Source: Didymella arachidicola (Eukaryota > Ascomycota > Dothideomycetes > Pleosporales > Didymellaceae). Taken from it: 64,000 nt of DNA. The notes beneath the pieces are model-generated. The model made no database searches, was not told the DNA's origin, and worked only from the letters and a program-made list of their open reading frames with translations. Location of the stretch: NCBI GenBank assembly GCA_016630955.3, contig CM049993.1, forward strand, positions 1,798,001 to 1,862,000. The letters run 5' to 3'. The position numbers and the translations under genes are program-made. Of this stretch, positions 40,013 through 49,705 are shown in pieces. The first letter of the stretch is position 1. Every line of letters starts with the position of its first letter.

Positions 40013-42112
40013 CCGAGTCCGTGCGCGTGACGCCCACCATCGCGTAACGCCCCGCTGAGATCCTATCGACTTGTTGAAAAATAAGGTTACTGAGCCACCA
40101 ACAACAGCAAATATTGTATAATATTGTAGTAGAGTAGTAAATAGACCTATGTGAACTACTTGTGCTACTTGTATTTACTTGGAAGCCTAACGTTGCGTCC
40201 GCGGCGAGTAGTGACTGGTGGAGGAGCTGAGGGTGCCTCAGGGGCTTCTTTCGCACCACCAGCATCACCAGCTTGTTTCTGACGCTTATTGCTACCTGAG
40301 GTAGCTTTTAAGGCTTTACGCTTACCCTTTTGGGATAATTGGATAGCAGTAGTAGCTTGACGAGCGTCCCTTTGACGCTGCGCTTCAGCTGCCTTCTTAG
40401 CCTTCTCCTGCACCCTCACCTCCTTAGCTCTCTCACGCTCTGTACGCTTCTCCTGAGCCTCTCTTGCTCTCTGAAGCTTAATTGCTACTTGCTCTTGCTT
40501 CTGACGTAGCTTTTGAAGATGCTGCTCCTCCTGTTCTTGCTCATTGATCTTCCGACGATAGTGTGCCTCTCTGACCTTCCGAGGAGACCAAAATACAGGT
40601 TGACTTTGGTACTCCTTCCGCTGTTGGAGACTCAGGGGCTTACTCTTCTTATTGTGCTTCTTCCTGTGTGCAAGAGACTCCTGCAGGCCTTTGTTCTGCT
40701 CAGTAAGCAGCTCAACCTGGGCAGTAAGAGAGTGAATTGCCCCTGTCAGCTCCCGCACTGCCTCACTGTCAGGTTCCTTCACATGATCCTTAAGTACCTG
40801 CCTTATACGCCTCCAGTCTGTTGGTCTAAGAGCTCCTGATTGTTCTTCTTTGTCTGTATAAGTGTTGTTGACTTGTTTGAGTACAGCAGAGGCGTCAGGG
40901 GGCCATATCCCTGTGGCTGCAAAGGAGTTGACGATTGTTGACTCCTGAAATGAGCTCTGCCACGCCGCCCAGAACAGGTGTAAGAAGTTTGATTTAGTGA
41001 CTGGAGAGGTCCCCTGACTGCTTTGGAGGAACTGCGTAAGCTCATTTGAGTATGCTCGTGCCAGAGGTGAGAACAGGCAAACGTCCAGTGGCTGGAGCCT
41101 GTGTGTTGAGTGAGGGGGAAGGATCATCACGAGTATCTTGCGTTGGTTGGCGTACTCAATAAAGTCAGGGGTAACGTGGCTCCCGTGGCCGTCAAGTATC
41201 AAAAGACGATACTTTCTCCGTGCTGTGGCCTTAGTAGCGCGATCGAACACCTGTTCAAGCCAGGCAAGAGCTATCTCGTTGTTGCTCCAGCCTGTACTAG
41301 ATGAGCTGACAAAGACTGAGTGTTCCCCTGGCTTGATATCCTCCACCCAGCCTGAGTATATAGCTTGATTGGCTGCTGGGTATATGAGGCTTGCTGGCAG
41401 GGCTTCCCCTGAGGCACTTATGCAAGCAATAAGCGTGATCCACTCCCGTGAGCCGTCTTGGAGAGTACCTCTGACTTGCTTGCTGTCCCACAGTGGCCGG
41501 GAGAACACTCGTTTTGCACGTTCAAGTACCCCGATCATGAAGCCCTTCTCATCCATATTGTACATGTGCTGAGGCTCAATGCTGTACTCAGCTATCTTGC
41601 TGTGTAGAAGTGTGAAGTAGGCCTCAAAAGAAGCCCCTGAGTCAGCTTGGTGGCGATTGCGATCCTTCCCTGTTGCCCATTTGGTGACCAGTTCAGCTGT
41701 GTGACGGTGGAGGAAGCGAGTAACCCAGCTATCAGAGACGCTGCTACCAGCTACTTTAGACGCGTAATTTCGGATTTGAAGCCTGTTAGGAGGGAATCCG
41801 TCCTCAGTAAGCTTATTAATAAGCTTAATAAGCTCTTGTTCTTCAGTGTTGTTGAGTTTCCGTTGGTTAACTGCTTTGACCTCCCTAGAAGTTGAAACCC
41901 CTTTGTGCCTCCGCGCTAACGTAGACCGATCAACTCCCTTTGCTTTAGCAAACTTTGTGTATGAAAGTTGTTCTTTATGATTGCGCAAATCGAATTCTGT
42001 AGCCGCTTCTTGAATTGAGTCCATATTGACTGAGCTATGGGGTGTTGAAGATGGGGTGCGATTTGCTTAGCGGGGCGTTACGCGATGGTGGGCGTCACGC
42101 GCACGGACTCGG
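40013..42112 (-). mobile_element. Family-B TA-inserting transposon B4, complete
   Basis: A 2100-bp element with TA at 40011-40012 and 42113-42114. The 44-bp terminal inverted repeats (40013-40056 and 42069-42112) are identical, begin CCGAGTCCGTGCGCGTGACG and contain paired GCGTGACGCCC / GCGTAACGCCC motifs. It carries one intact gene and is inserted in the coding region of E8. Very young. Confidence 0.95.
40165..42024 (-). CDS. Family-B DDE_1 transposase, intact
   Basis: 619 codons from the ATG at 42024. An N-terminal helix-turn-helix (about 15-45) and CENP-B-type domain (about 55-120) precede the catalytic core with Asp158 (MYNMDEKGF), Asp278 (LLILDGHGSH) and Asp314 (QPLDVCLF), DD35D. The C-terminal third differs from the pogo group: a Leu-rich coiled coil (about 430-470), the block QPVFWSPRKVREAH, a long Glu/Arg/Lys helix and a basic tail, with no zinc knuckle. 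Fragments of the same type are at 18517, 28584 and 57870. Likely active. Confidence 0.95.
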   Translation of the reverse strand: MDSIQEAATEFDLRNHKEQLSYTKFAKAKGVDRSTLARRHKGVSTSREVKAVNQRKLNNTEEQELIKLINKLTEDGFPPNRLQIRNYASKVAGSSVSDSWVTRFLHRHTAELVTKWATGKDRNRHQADSGASFEAYFTLLHSKIAEYSIEPQHMYNMDEKGFMIGVLERAKRVFSRPLWDSKQVRGTLQDGSREWITLIACISASGEALPASLIYPAANQAIYSGWVEDIKPGEHSVFVSSSSTGWSNNEIALAWLEQVFDRATKATARRKYRLLILDGHGSHVTPDFIEYANQRKILVMILPPHSTHRLQPLDVCLFSPLARAYSNELTQFLQSSQGTSPVTKSNFLHLFWAAWQSSFQESTIVNSFAATGIWPPDASAVLKQVNNTYTDKEEQSGALRPTDWRRIRQVLKDHVKEPDSEAVRELTGAIHSLTAQVELLTEQNKGLQESLAHRKKHNKKSKPLSLQQRKEYQSQPVFWSPRKVREAHYRRKINEQEQEEQHLQKLRQKQEQVAIKLQRAREAQEKRTERERAKEVRVQEKAKKAAEAQRQRDARQATTAIQLSQKGKRKALKATSGSNKRQKQAGDAGGAKEAPEAPSAPPPVTTRRGRNVRLPSKYK

Positions 42113-43213
42113 TAATGTAACTGTCTGCCAAGCTTTTGATCTCCTTCTTGTACGCCTGCTTCAGCGGGGCAAAGCACCCAACGTCAAGTGGCTGCAGGAT
42201 GTGAGAGGCGTGCGGAGGCATACAGAGGGCAATAATCTTGCTTTCCTCGCAGAGATTCTGGAATTCGAGCGACTTGTGACTCTCGTGGCCATCGATAATC
42301 AGCAGCCGATGGCTACCTACAGTAGCAGCCTCTGTGTGCTGGATAAAGTGCTTTAGCCAGGCAAGGCCAAGCTCATTAGTAGTCCAGCCATTCTTGCTAA
42401 CCCCAATCCTCCAATCTTTTGGGTTGTTAACGTACCAGGCCTTGTCGTGGTGCTTTGCTTTGAGGATGAAGAAGGGTGGGACAGACCAGCCCATCGCGTT
42501 GATACAAGCAATCAAAGTTATCCACTCACGATCGCCAGGCTGAAGGCTGAGTGGTGCACGACGTCTCTCAGACGCAGTCACTACCTTAACTGACCCTCCA
42601 ACGCCTATCTGGAAGCCAGTCTCGTCAAAGTTGTAGGTATCTTGGTCCAGGATGCCGTACTTGGCTTTAACGTTGCGTATAAGGTCGAACCAGGGACTGA
42701 TAATTGCTGTATCGCTGCACAGAACTCTCCGGTAATCTCTCAGTCTAGAAACCTGAGACCTAACCTCAGGTTTCCGCTGGATAAACCTGTAGGTCCAGTT
42801 TTCTCCAACCTTGCCCCCATCGCGAGCAGCCAACAGTTGATCAGCCATCTCTCGCACATAAGTAAGCGTAGGAGCAAATCCTCGCGCGTCAAGCTTTCTT
42901 ATATGTTGAACAAGCACCTCCTCTTCTTGCTTTGTAAGCCGAGAGCAATTGGGGTAGATAACGCGTTGAGAAGCTGGTTTGGCGCGTTGCCTTCGAAGAG
43001 TACTTTCAGGCACGTTGTAGACAGCAGCAGCGCGTCGCTGGCTTAGGTTCGCATTAGAATTAATAGCTCTAATAGCAAGCTTAATTCTATCTTCACGAGA
43101 AAGTAATTCAAGATCAATTTGTTGCGACATCGTTGGTGGTGGTCAAAAGAGGTGTGGTCTTGGCAAGGTGCGCCATTCCGGTGGGGTGCGCCATCCGGTG
43201 GTAGTTGGCGTTA

Positions 43214-44066
43214 GTATTAATAGTTAATTATAGAAGTAGACTATTAGTAGATATATCTTTTATATTTAGGTTTATATAGCCTATAGTAGCCTATATTAGT
43301 TTTTTTTCTCTACTAATAGTAGGTAGAGATACTTATAAGATACTACTTATTCTAGTTATAGCTACTCTTCTATCTATAGTAGAGTTACCTAGTAAAAGAT
43401 CTTATCTACTATTTTATGGAGATACTAGTATATTACTTTACCTATATAGTAGATAGTATTTAGTTTAGCTATAGTAGGCTTAATTATATATCTATATACT
43501 TAGTAAAAGATAATAAAGTAGTTAGAGTAACTAGCTAGGTATAGACTATAGTAGTTAGTATACTTTACTTTATAAGAGTAGTTATTTCTATAAAGCTTTT
43601 AGTATCTATCTATATAATCCTTATAGTATATATAGTAGGCTAGCTAAATATAATAGGTAGTATTATAGTATTATTAGTAGCTTAGGTTATATTATTATAT
43701 AGTAGAGTATTTATAGATTTCTCTAGAGAACTAGCTAGTACTAAATAGCTAGAATAAGTAAACTAGCTTTTTATATAATATAATTTAAGTAATTAGGCTA
43801 TTTTAGTTAGCTTTATATTATAAGGTTCTATAACTAACTAGCTACTTACCTATTTATAAGTAGGCCTCTTTCTCTACTAGCTAGGTAGTAGTAGATAGTT
43901 TAGTACTATCTAGAGTCTAAAAAGAGCTTAGTACTCTTTATATAGTATAGTTAATCTAGTATTCTAGAGTTCTAATAGTATCTCTACCTAGAGCTTTTAC
44001 TATATAATTCTAGTTTTCTTAGGTTAGAAGTTAGTCTCTAATTATTCTACTTACTAGCGTAATTAC
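43214..44066. other. AT-rich RIP-type sequence (LINE interior)
   Basis: About 850 bp of the same CpA/TpG/CpG-depleted DNA. No frame or element recognised. By position it should correspond to the endonuclease part of the LINE. Confidence 0.65.
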
Positions 44067-44071
44067 CTAGC

Positions 44072-44555
44072 TGTTGAAGTCGTACTTTAAGCAAAGCTCG
44101 TAAGCACTAGTTCTGTTGGTTCTCAGGGATGAATACAGTAACAGGGACACAAGGTGGGGGTTGCAATAAGGTGTACAGATATGATCTGTCAGTCTTGAAA
44201 GCAGGGGGGTTAACAATGAGTAGTACAGAGTAGACTGTCTAGCTCGAAGGTTGGTTGAGATCCAATATCGTAGATTGAAACTTAGGTTGAACACGAACTG
44301 TAAGAGTTGTGTTCCTACGTACTATATACTATTCCTGTATCCCGAGTACCTGTAGTCTCCGGGATACCTGTGGTCTCCGGGATACCTGTGGTCTCCGGGA
44401 TACCTGTGGTCTCCGGGATACCTGTGGTCTCCGGGATACTTGTGCTTGGCGGGATACCAGTCACGTGACTTGTGGGACACATATGCGTCACCCCGCACTA
44501 CTGCAGTAGAGTCCGTTCGTCTACTTGTGGCTTCCCTTCTCCTGTGATCGTAACA
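44072..44555 (-). repeat. Solo LTR (type 5 U3)
   Basis: 484 bp in reverse orientation with target duplication CTAGC (44067-44071 and 44556-44560). U3 has a near-perfect 20-bp tandem repeat of GGATACCTGTGGTCTCCG type, about five to six units at 44342-44440. R/U5 is more diverged than in the other copies (several substitutions and indels), so this is the oldest of the set. Confidence 0.92.
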
Positions 44556-44714
44556 CTAGCCTATTATAATTAGTAATATAGTAGAGATATTCTAGAAGGT
44601 AATTCCTTCTATACTTCTATATATAGCCTACCTTATTATAAATAGTAAAGGTTGTTACAGTTGTATTACTAGGTTAGAGATAGTAATAAAGATCTAATTG
44701 TCTTCTTTTAACTT

Positions 44715-45230
44715 AGCTAGCGGGGCAGGCCGCGGTCTAGCAGGGATCAGGGGTCGGCTAGTGCCCCTATCCAATATTTGGGGGTCTCTGGCTACGTCCG
44801 CCCAAGAGCGGCGTTCCGGGTCCTGGCTCGTGGAGTTGCTGTAGCTGGCATCGCTTCCCCAGCGGGAGCTGCTGGGAGAGTTGCTTGGGGAGAGGGAGGT
44901 CAGGGCGTGGATGACCTTCTGCTGCAGCGCCTCTGCGACACTAGCTTCTTTGGGGTTAGTGTAGCTCTGCGCGTGTTGATCTACGGCTGCTGCGAAGGCA
45001 GCAGTGATGGTGTTCCATAGCTAGGTGATCTGCTGAGTCTCGGTGATGTGGCGTTGGACGGCATCAGAGACTCGAGATTTGGGAGCGCCCCCACCGGGGT
45101 TCTGGCGGCTCAGCGGGGGTGCCTGGTGATGTACCTCCTTCTGAAGCCGTCTTGAGGCGCGGGTATTAAGCTGCTGAGGGGACTTAGGGTCTGGGGACCC
45201 CGTGTGATGGGAGGAGGGAGACTCTGCCAT
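44715..45230 (-). pseudogene. LINE ORF1 N-terminus, decayed
   Basis: From an ATG at 45230, 69 codons rich in Ser, Pro and Gln run to a TAG at 45021 (probably a former Gln codon). Coding-like sequence continues in the same frame (for example WNTITAAF, then Pro/Arg/Lys-rich stretches) until it dissolves into AT-rich DNA near 44715. Low-complexity start, orientation and position fit ORF1 (RNA-binding) of the LINE ending at 29511. No zinc knuckle remains visible. Confidence 0.55.
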
Positions 45231-45265
45231 CCTATTAAGCTCCTTGCGCGTCGCGCAGGGGGCCT

Positions 45266-46075
45266 AGGCGGACGTTAGAGGTACTCCCAGAGTGGCCGCA
45301 GTGAGCCGGATCGTTTGCTGTGATTTTTGGGGCTTCTGTGAAGGAAACCCAGAAATCAAAAGATTGGTGTTCGGGTGCAAAATGCATCCATGAGACCTCT
45401 GGACCGCCTCAAACTCAGCTGACTGAGAATTCGCAGCCCATCTCGCCCGAGTGATCGGATACATTGATTCGTTGAGAGCGTTGCAGAGGTCTATGTCCGT
45501 TAGTGGAAGGTTCCTGCGAATTTCACTTGCGGCGTTTTTAACTGACAACATGTGGGAGTGGAAAGGCATGCACCGACTTATCTGAGGCATCACCTGCTCG
45601 TATCCAGATTCGATATTCAGTCGACTCGTGAAATCTCGCTAGCATCGATGATGACTGCTTCAGTCTCCAGCTCGTTGGTGAAGACAATGGTAAAATAAAT
45701 TAACGAGACAGCACCAGCGTCAGGCAGCAGTTGGACCGTAGCAGAGGTCGGGCCAGGAGAGCTGTCCATTTTCAGGGGCTGTGTGCTGATGCCCGTGGTA
45801 GACATTGGTCCTACGATAGGATATGAGGAGGCCATTGGCGATGAGTGAGTCGATCGATGATGGTAGATGGTGCTCTTGTCCTGGAATGTAGCAAATGCAT
45901 ATGTATATATGTTCGGTAGGTAGTCACCGGTCCTTCGAGTGCAACGCAGATCCTGCCACACTTCTGCTTCGCCAAGGGCGTGCATCCATGAATGAGTTAC
46001 GCTAACCGCTCGACTACGACCTCTGTGACTCGAGAACCACTCAATCTGAGCGCATGAAGAGACGATGAACGCCAT
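45266..46075 (-). CDS. Hypothetical gene or gene remnant (unrecognised)
   Basis: Two minus-strand frames, 45617-46075 and 45264-45593, may be exons of one gene: the first contains MASSYPIVGPMSTTGISTQP and the second CMPFHSHMLSVKNAASEIRR. I cannot assign a family, and no splice pair joins them convincingly. The second frame runs to the LINE boundary, so the gene may be cut by the LINE. The CMPFHSHM string recalls acyltransferase active-site surroundings, but this is too short to rely on. Confidence 0.3.
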
Positions 46076-46089
46076 ACTGTACTAATGCA

Positions 46090-46750
46090 AGGCGAAGCAT
46101 AGCTGAGCTTCATGCGCAGGGTACTCGGACATCTCAGCCCCGACGCCTTCAGCCTGATGGCATGATCTAGACACCACGCCTCCCTTCATAATACGATGCT
46201 GCATGATGGCGAAGTACATATTCGTGTCATATGAGAAGGTCTGATGCTTTCTGTTGGCTGCCTGCACTCCTTAGCATGATGCAGGAGCCGCCGTACGATG
46301 CCATCAGGCAGTATGTCTATGCAAGCTGACACCCTTCAACGAGAAACAACCAACCATACTGGTGCTCTATTTCTGTCCAGGACCACCACAGCGTGGATTG
46401 ATTCGTGCAAGCCCGGCTGGGAAATACGAAGAGATGGTCGTCCACTATGATTCACCGTTAGCCGCTGTACCACGTCAGGCACCGACATCTGCAGCTCATG
46501 CAATCAATGCTATGACGTTCACGTTCACAGAGTGACCAAACGGAGCATCATCAGAAGGACCGAGAATGATGATGTGAGGATCAGGGAGACGGGAAGTTCC
46601 AGCATAGCCATCTTGTGGCTAGAAGTTGCGCCGATCGGTGTCAAGAGGATTAAATGCCGCCAGACTGCTTGACTATAAGGGTAGAGCATGATCCAGTGTG
46701 AAATGGCATCACATCACCCCGCCCATCACAATTCTCAAGATTCTACACAC
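46090..46750. other. Unassigned intergenic sequence
   Basis: Balanced base composition, no long frame and no repeat recognised. A short frame on the minus strand at 46082-46267 has no recognisable features. An ATG at 46756 opens a 45-codon frame that could be a first exon of the downstream gene, but I could not find a splice that joins them in frame. Confidence 0.35.
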
Positions 46751-46914
46751 CAACCATGAACAACTCCCTGTTCGACGAGCTTCTATTTACCCACGGCATC
46801 TGGGGCAGTGAAGTGCTGCCTAAAACATCACTGGTAACAGATCCCGGTCCAGAATATAATTCTTGCGTTGCAGTGAAGCTGATCAGCTGGTAGGATCCTA
46901 GTCTGGCTCACGAG

Positions 46915-48537
46915 ATGCCCCACGAGCAAGCCGGAGAAAGATCCCATCCTGAGCGACATTCCGTACACACAGTGGCAGCATCGCCTCCTGATGTCACTCA
47001 AAAGGCTTTTGATACACCGAGGGCGTCCTTCCAGAGCGTACCTCTCGAAGTCCCTTGCCCGTCTCTGGAGGCGACTGGTACTGTACCGACAGTACCTTTC
47101 CCTGCTGTGTCAGAAATGGATCCACCTACGCCAAGGGTCTCGTCGGAAAGAATTATTCAAGACATGCCAGAAACTATACGACACATAACGCCTACCACCA
47201 TTCTGGCGACAACTTCGCAATGTCATTGCTCGAAGAGCAGCCCAGGAGTTTCGTCACAACCCGTGATGACAAGTCAGCAAACCATGCCCAGCCTAATCTA
47301 TCCTGCGTCTAGGGAGGCGCAAGCCTCTCCGTTGGATCATCCCTCTTCACAGATCACATCCTCTGGTCCGCACTTGCCAACGCCCCTCTCAGCATCAATC
47401 GCTCAGGATAATGATCCTGCAGCCCTTGCAGAATCATTGACAGCAGGTGAGCAAAGCACCCCTCCAGGGGATGACTTCGGGCAGCCATCAATTCGAATCA
47501 CGGAATCTGTGATCCGGAGTAACAACTTTTCAGCTCCCTGCACTCGACAAACGTTTACCTCAGTAGATTGCCCGGCTTCTCCACGACCACTTCAGCAGAG
47601 CCCCAAACTAAGGAGTCTGAGTGATGATTTTCCTGTTCCCGAAGTATCACACACACCGTCCAAAGAAAACGGCGCTGCTGCTACGCAATCACTTTTACGG
47701 ACACCTGTAGCCGAGCTCCAGTGCAGCGATAATGCGGTGTTCGGGTCGGCCTGGCTCTGGCGTGGCGGCGCTGCGGCGGAACTCTCTGGATATCAGCCCA
47801 GTTCAACAGATGAGACCAGCAAGGCTCAAATAAGTACGTCCCGACAGCCAACTTTGTTCACTGGTGAACGACGAAGGAAGTCTCGGACAAGATCGCCTCC
47901 ACTTATCACGGACACGAACCACGGGATTCCCATCATGATCTACGACACAGACGAAGAGATCAAGGAGGAGACCAACGAGACAACCAACGAGGAAATCAAG
48001 AAGGAAATCAAGGAGGCCAGGACAGATATGACGGCTCTTCACGAAACTTCTCAACTTCGCAAGCAAAAAGAGTCGCGCAAACGCAACCTTCGCCAAAGAG
48101 TCAGAGACCATGAAGCAACGCGTAATCAGTGGGTGCGACCACAGCACGAGAGAAAGCTCCTGAACAGGTTGAAATCGGCATTCTACAAGCACGAGTACAA
48201 GTGGATGTGCGTTCGAGAGCTTCCAGAGGCCGTTGGACTTGCAACAATGGAAGAACACAACAGGTTTGTGCAAGATTTTGGGGAGGTTTGCTGTGCAAAC
48301 GAAGCTGTGTTCTTCAAAGACACACGAAGACTGCGCGCCTCGTTTAGCACCGTTTCCGATCGTCTCCTTCCTATGGTACATCGAGGTAAAGACAGAGATA
48401 TGATTCAGGAGCTTGGCGAATTGGTGGACGAGATGCAGGATTATGCTTATACTCTTGCCAGCATTGACGCGTTTCGCACAGGCGGTGACGACTTAGATGA
48501 TGATACATATTGTCCTCACAAGAAGCGCAGGCTCTGA
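46915..48537 (+). CDS. Hypothetical disordered protein with basic C-terminus
   Basis: 540 codons from the Met at 46915, single exon. Not recognised. Residues 1-300 are Ser/Thr/Pro-rich and likely disordered. About 345-365 is a Glu/Lys repeat (EEIKEETNETTNEEIKKEIKE). About 375-410 is strongly basic. From about 410 to 510 a more folded-looking region contains YKWMCVRELPEAVGLATM and a helical stretch. The last residues CPHKKRRL form a likely nuclear localisation signal. Codon usage looks genuine. The role could be nuclear, but nothing in the sequence defines it. Confidence 0.65.
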   Translation: MPHEQAGERSHPERHSVHTVAASPPDVTQKAFDTPRASFQSVPLEVPCPSLEATGTVPTVPFPAVSEMDPPTPRVSSERIIQDMPETIRHITPTTILATTSQCHCSKSSPGVSSQPVMTSQQTMPSLIYPASREAQASPLDHPSSQITSSGPHLPTPLSASIAQDNDPAALAESLTAGEQSTPPGDDFGQPSIRITESVIRSNNFSAPCTRQTFTSVDCPASPRPLQQSPKLRSLSDDFPVPEVSHTPSKENGAAATQSLLRTPVAELQCSDNAVFGSAWLWRGGAAAELSGYQPSSTDETSKAQISTSRQPTLFTGERRRKSRTRSPPLITDTNHGIPIMIYDTDEEIKEETNETTNEEIKKEIKEARTDMTALHETSQLRKQKESRKRNLRQRVRDHEATRNQWVRPQHERKLLNRLKSAFYKHEYKWMCVRELPEAVGLATMEEHNRFVQDFGEVCCANEAVFFKDTRRLRASFSTVSDRLLPMVHRGKDRDMIQELGELVDEMQDYAYTLASIDAFRTGGDDLDDDTYCPHKKRRL

Positions 48538-49010
48538 GAAGGTATGGAGTTAGGTATATATGCAATGCAAGACATGTCAAATAGTTAGTGCAACTACAAC
48601 AGATTGTGTTACCCTGCAGATAAATTCCAGTGAAGCTCCAGGTAATAGTTGAGGGGGTCAAAGCTGGGATCGAGCTCTGTGGAGCAGCGAGTCTTGGATC
48701 GCTTAGTCTCCGACGAGCTGCATACCTATAGTGATATCATGGTAATGTCATCTCGTAACTTCCGAATGACGTAATTTATCTCACTCCCCTGATGGTGGTG
48801 GGGATAGCGGATGGCGGGTAGCGGGTACGGGAAGCGGGACTGTTAATCAGCTGAGCCACATTATTCGAATATTAGCCCTCATTACGGGGTGTTCCCACAA
48901 GTGAGTTCGGAGGCGTGGTCGAAGGCGCCGTGGAAAGCGACGCCTGACAGATATATGTTCCATTCTAGCTATTGCCGAGAGATCTTTAGAAAGAGCGTGC
49001 CAAATTCAGA
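48538..49010. other. Unassigned intergenic sequence
   Basis: No gene or element recognised between the hypothetical gene and the degenerate repeat block. A short GGCGGGTAGCGGG-type G-rich patch occurs near 48795-48840. Confidence 0.4.
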
Positions 49011-49017
49011 CGGGTTT

Positions 49018-49520
49018 CCTATGCAGACAACTCGTTACAGTCTCGAGACTACCTGCACAGTATTCAGCCAGGCACCGACACTTTTGAGGAGTAGCCTCGA
49101 ACACGGTATAGTATCCAGAGAACAGTCAAAGTAGTTCCTGCGCAGGAGAAGCTTCGATCTCGACAGAGTCTGAGCACAGAAAACGACTCTATGTGGGTAT
49201 CTCAGAACGGGAGTGGCGCTGCCTATACAGGAGATTGACCGGTATATGATCATCCAGGATACAGGCGACTTGTGTATCCAAATAACGTAAAACGAAAGCA
49301 CCAGTGCCTGCACAGTAATTTCAACGATATTGCAAGGTATTGTATGCAGTTAACGGGTCTGTGCAGTTGTGCTAAAACAGAAGTGTCGCTACCTGTGCAG
49401 GACAAACAACGATTCCAACGAACACTGAAACCAGGTTATATGTACGCGCTGTGGGCTGGAAACAGAAGAGAGCTTCCTGTAGAAGAGAGTTCCAAACGCA
49501 GAGTCTATGCAAATATCGTT
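49018..49520 (+). repeat. Degenerate ~85-bp tandem repeat
   Basis: A CCTGYGCAGGA-like word recurs at about 49049, 49133, 49220, 49305, 49390 and 49476, a period of 84-87 bp. A second shared block, roughly GAACRGRAGTGGCGCT, lies near the end of each unit. Because the period is near 28 codons, the units read as diverged 28-29-residue repeats (for example VSLPVQDKQRF, RELPVEESSKR), but stops separate several of them. Probably a decayed repeat-protein gene or minisatellite. Confidence 0.55.
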
Positions 49521-49705
49521 GCTTGAGGTGTTGGGCAATGATTCACGCGCAAAGTAGGCGCTCTGATTAGCCTATACGAGTGAATTTCCACGCCTTCGAA
49601 TGGCCTGCGCAGCTTATGAATGGACTGAGCATTTTGGCTCTTGCATTTCGCACTTGATTTGGATCAGACATTGATTGAAAACTCAAATTGCAACATGACT
49701 TGTCG

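Larger units (their letters stand above)
39394..43130 (-). pseudogene. E8 pogo-type transposase, interrupted only by B4
   Basis: The N-terminal part runs from the ATG at 43130 to the insertion at about 42114 (SLADSYI) and the C-terminal part resumes at 40012 (HVDKKAFLATF) to the stop at 39394. Together they give about 547 residues with helix-turn-helix, CENP-B-like domain, all three Asp (NFDETGF, LLIIDGHESH, QPLDVGCF), a coiled coil and a CCHC knuckle (CTTCGRIGHNKRTC). I see no other defect. It is the paralogue that reveals the lesions in E2. Confidence 0.92.
39276..43211 (-). mobile_element. Pogo/Fot-like transposon E8, split by B4
   Basis: Outer element between TA sites (39274-39275 and 43212-43213). 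The 45-bp terminal repeats (39276-39320 and 43167-43211) have one mismatch and contain the paired motif CCGGATGGCGCACC / CCGGAATGGCGCACC. Without the 2102-bp insertion it is 1834 bp. Its transposase gene is otherwise open, so it was probably active until B4 inserted. Confidence 0.93.
29511..45265 (-). mobile_element. Large RIP-degraded Tad1-like LINE, riddled with insertions
   Basis: One minus-strand LINE is the simplest reading. Its 3' end is at 29511 with an (AACC)n tail, followed going right by C-terminal coding remains, an RNase H relic (about 30300-30720), AT-rich mutated sequence, and an ORF1 start at 45230. Removing the dated insertions (31495-33343, 34591-35054, 35186-35702, 35823-38154, 38606-39137, 39276-43211, 44072-44555) leaves about 5.6 kb, normal for Tad1-type LINEs. 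The interior pieces share the same composition: almost no CpA, TpG or CpG. I could not confirm the endonuclease and reverse transcriptase in the mutated part, and the 5' flank is not transposase sequence, so two separate LINEs remain possible. Confidence 0.6.

Noticed and set aside
45264..45593. Possible polyketide or fatty-acid synthase acyltransferase fragment (CMPFHSHM)
   Set aside because: A single short string without the GHSxG nucleophile or flanking domains is not enough to call the family.
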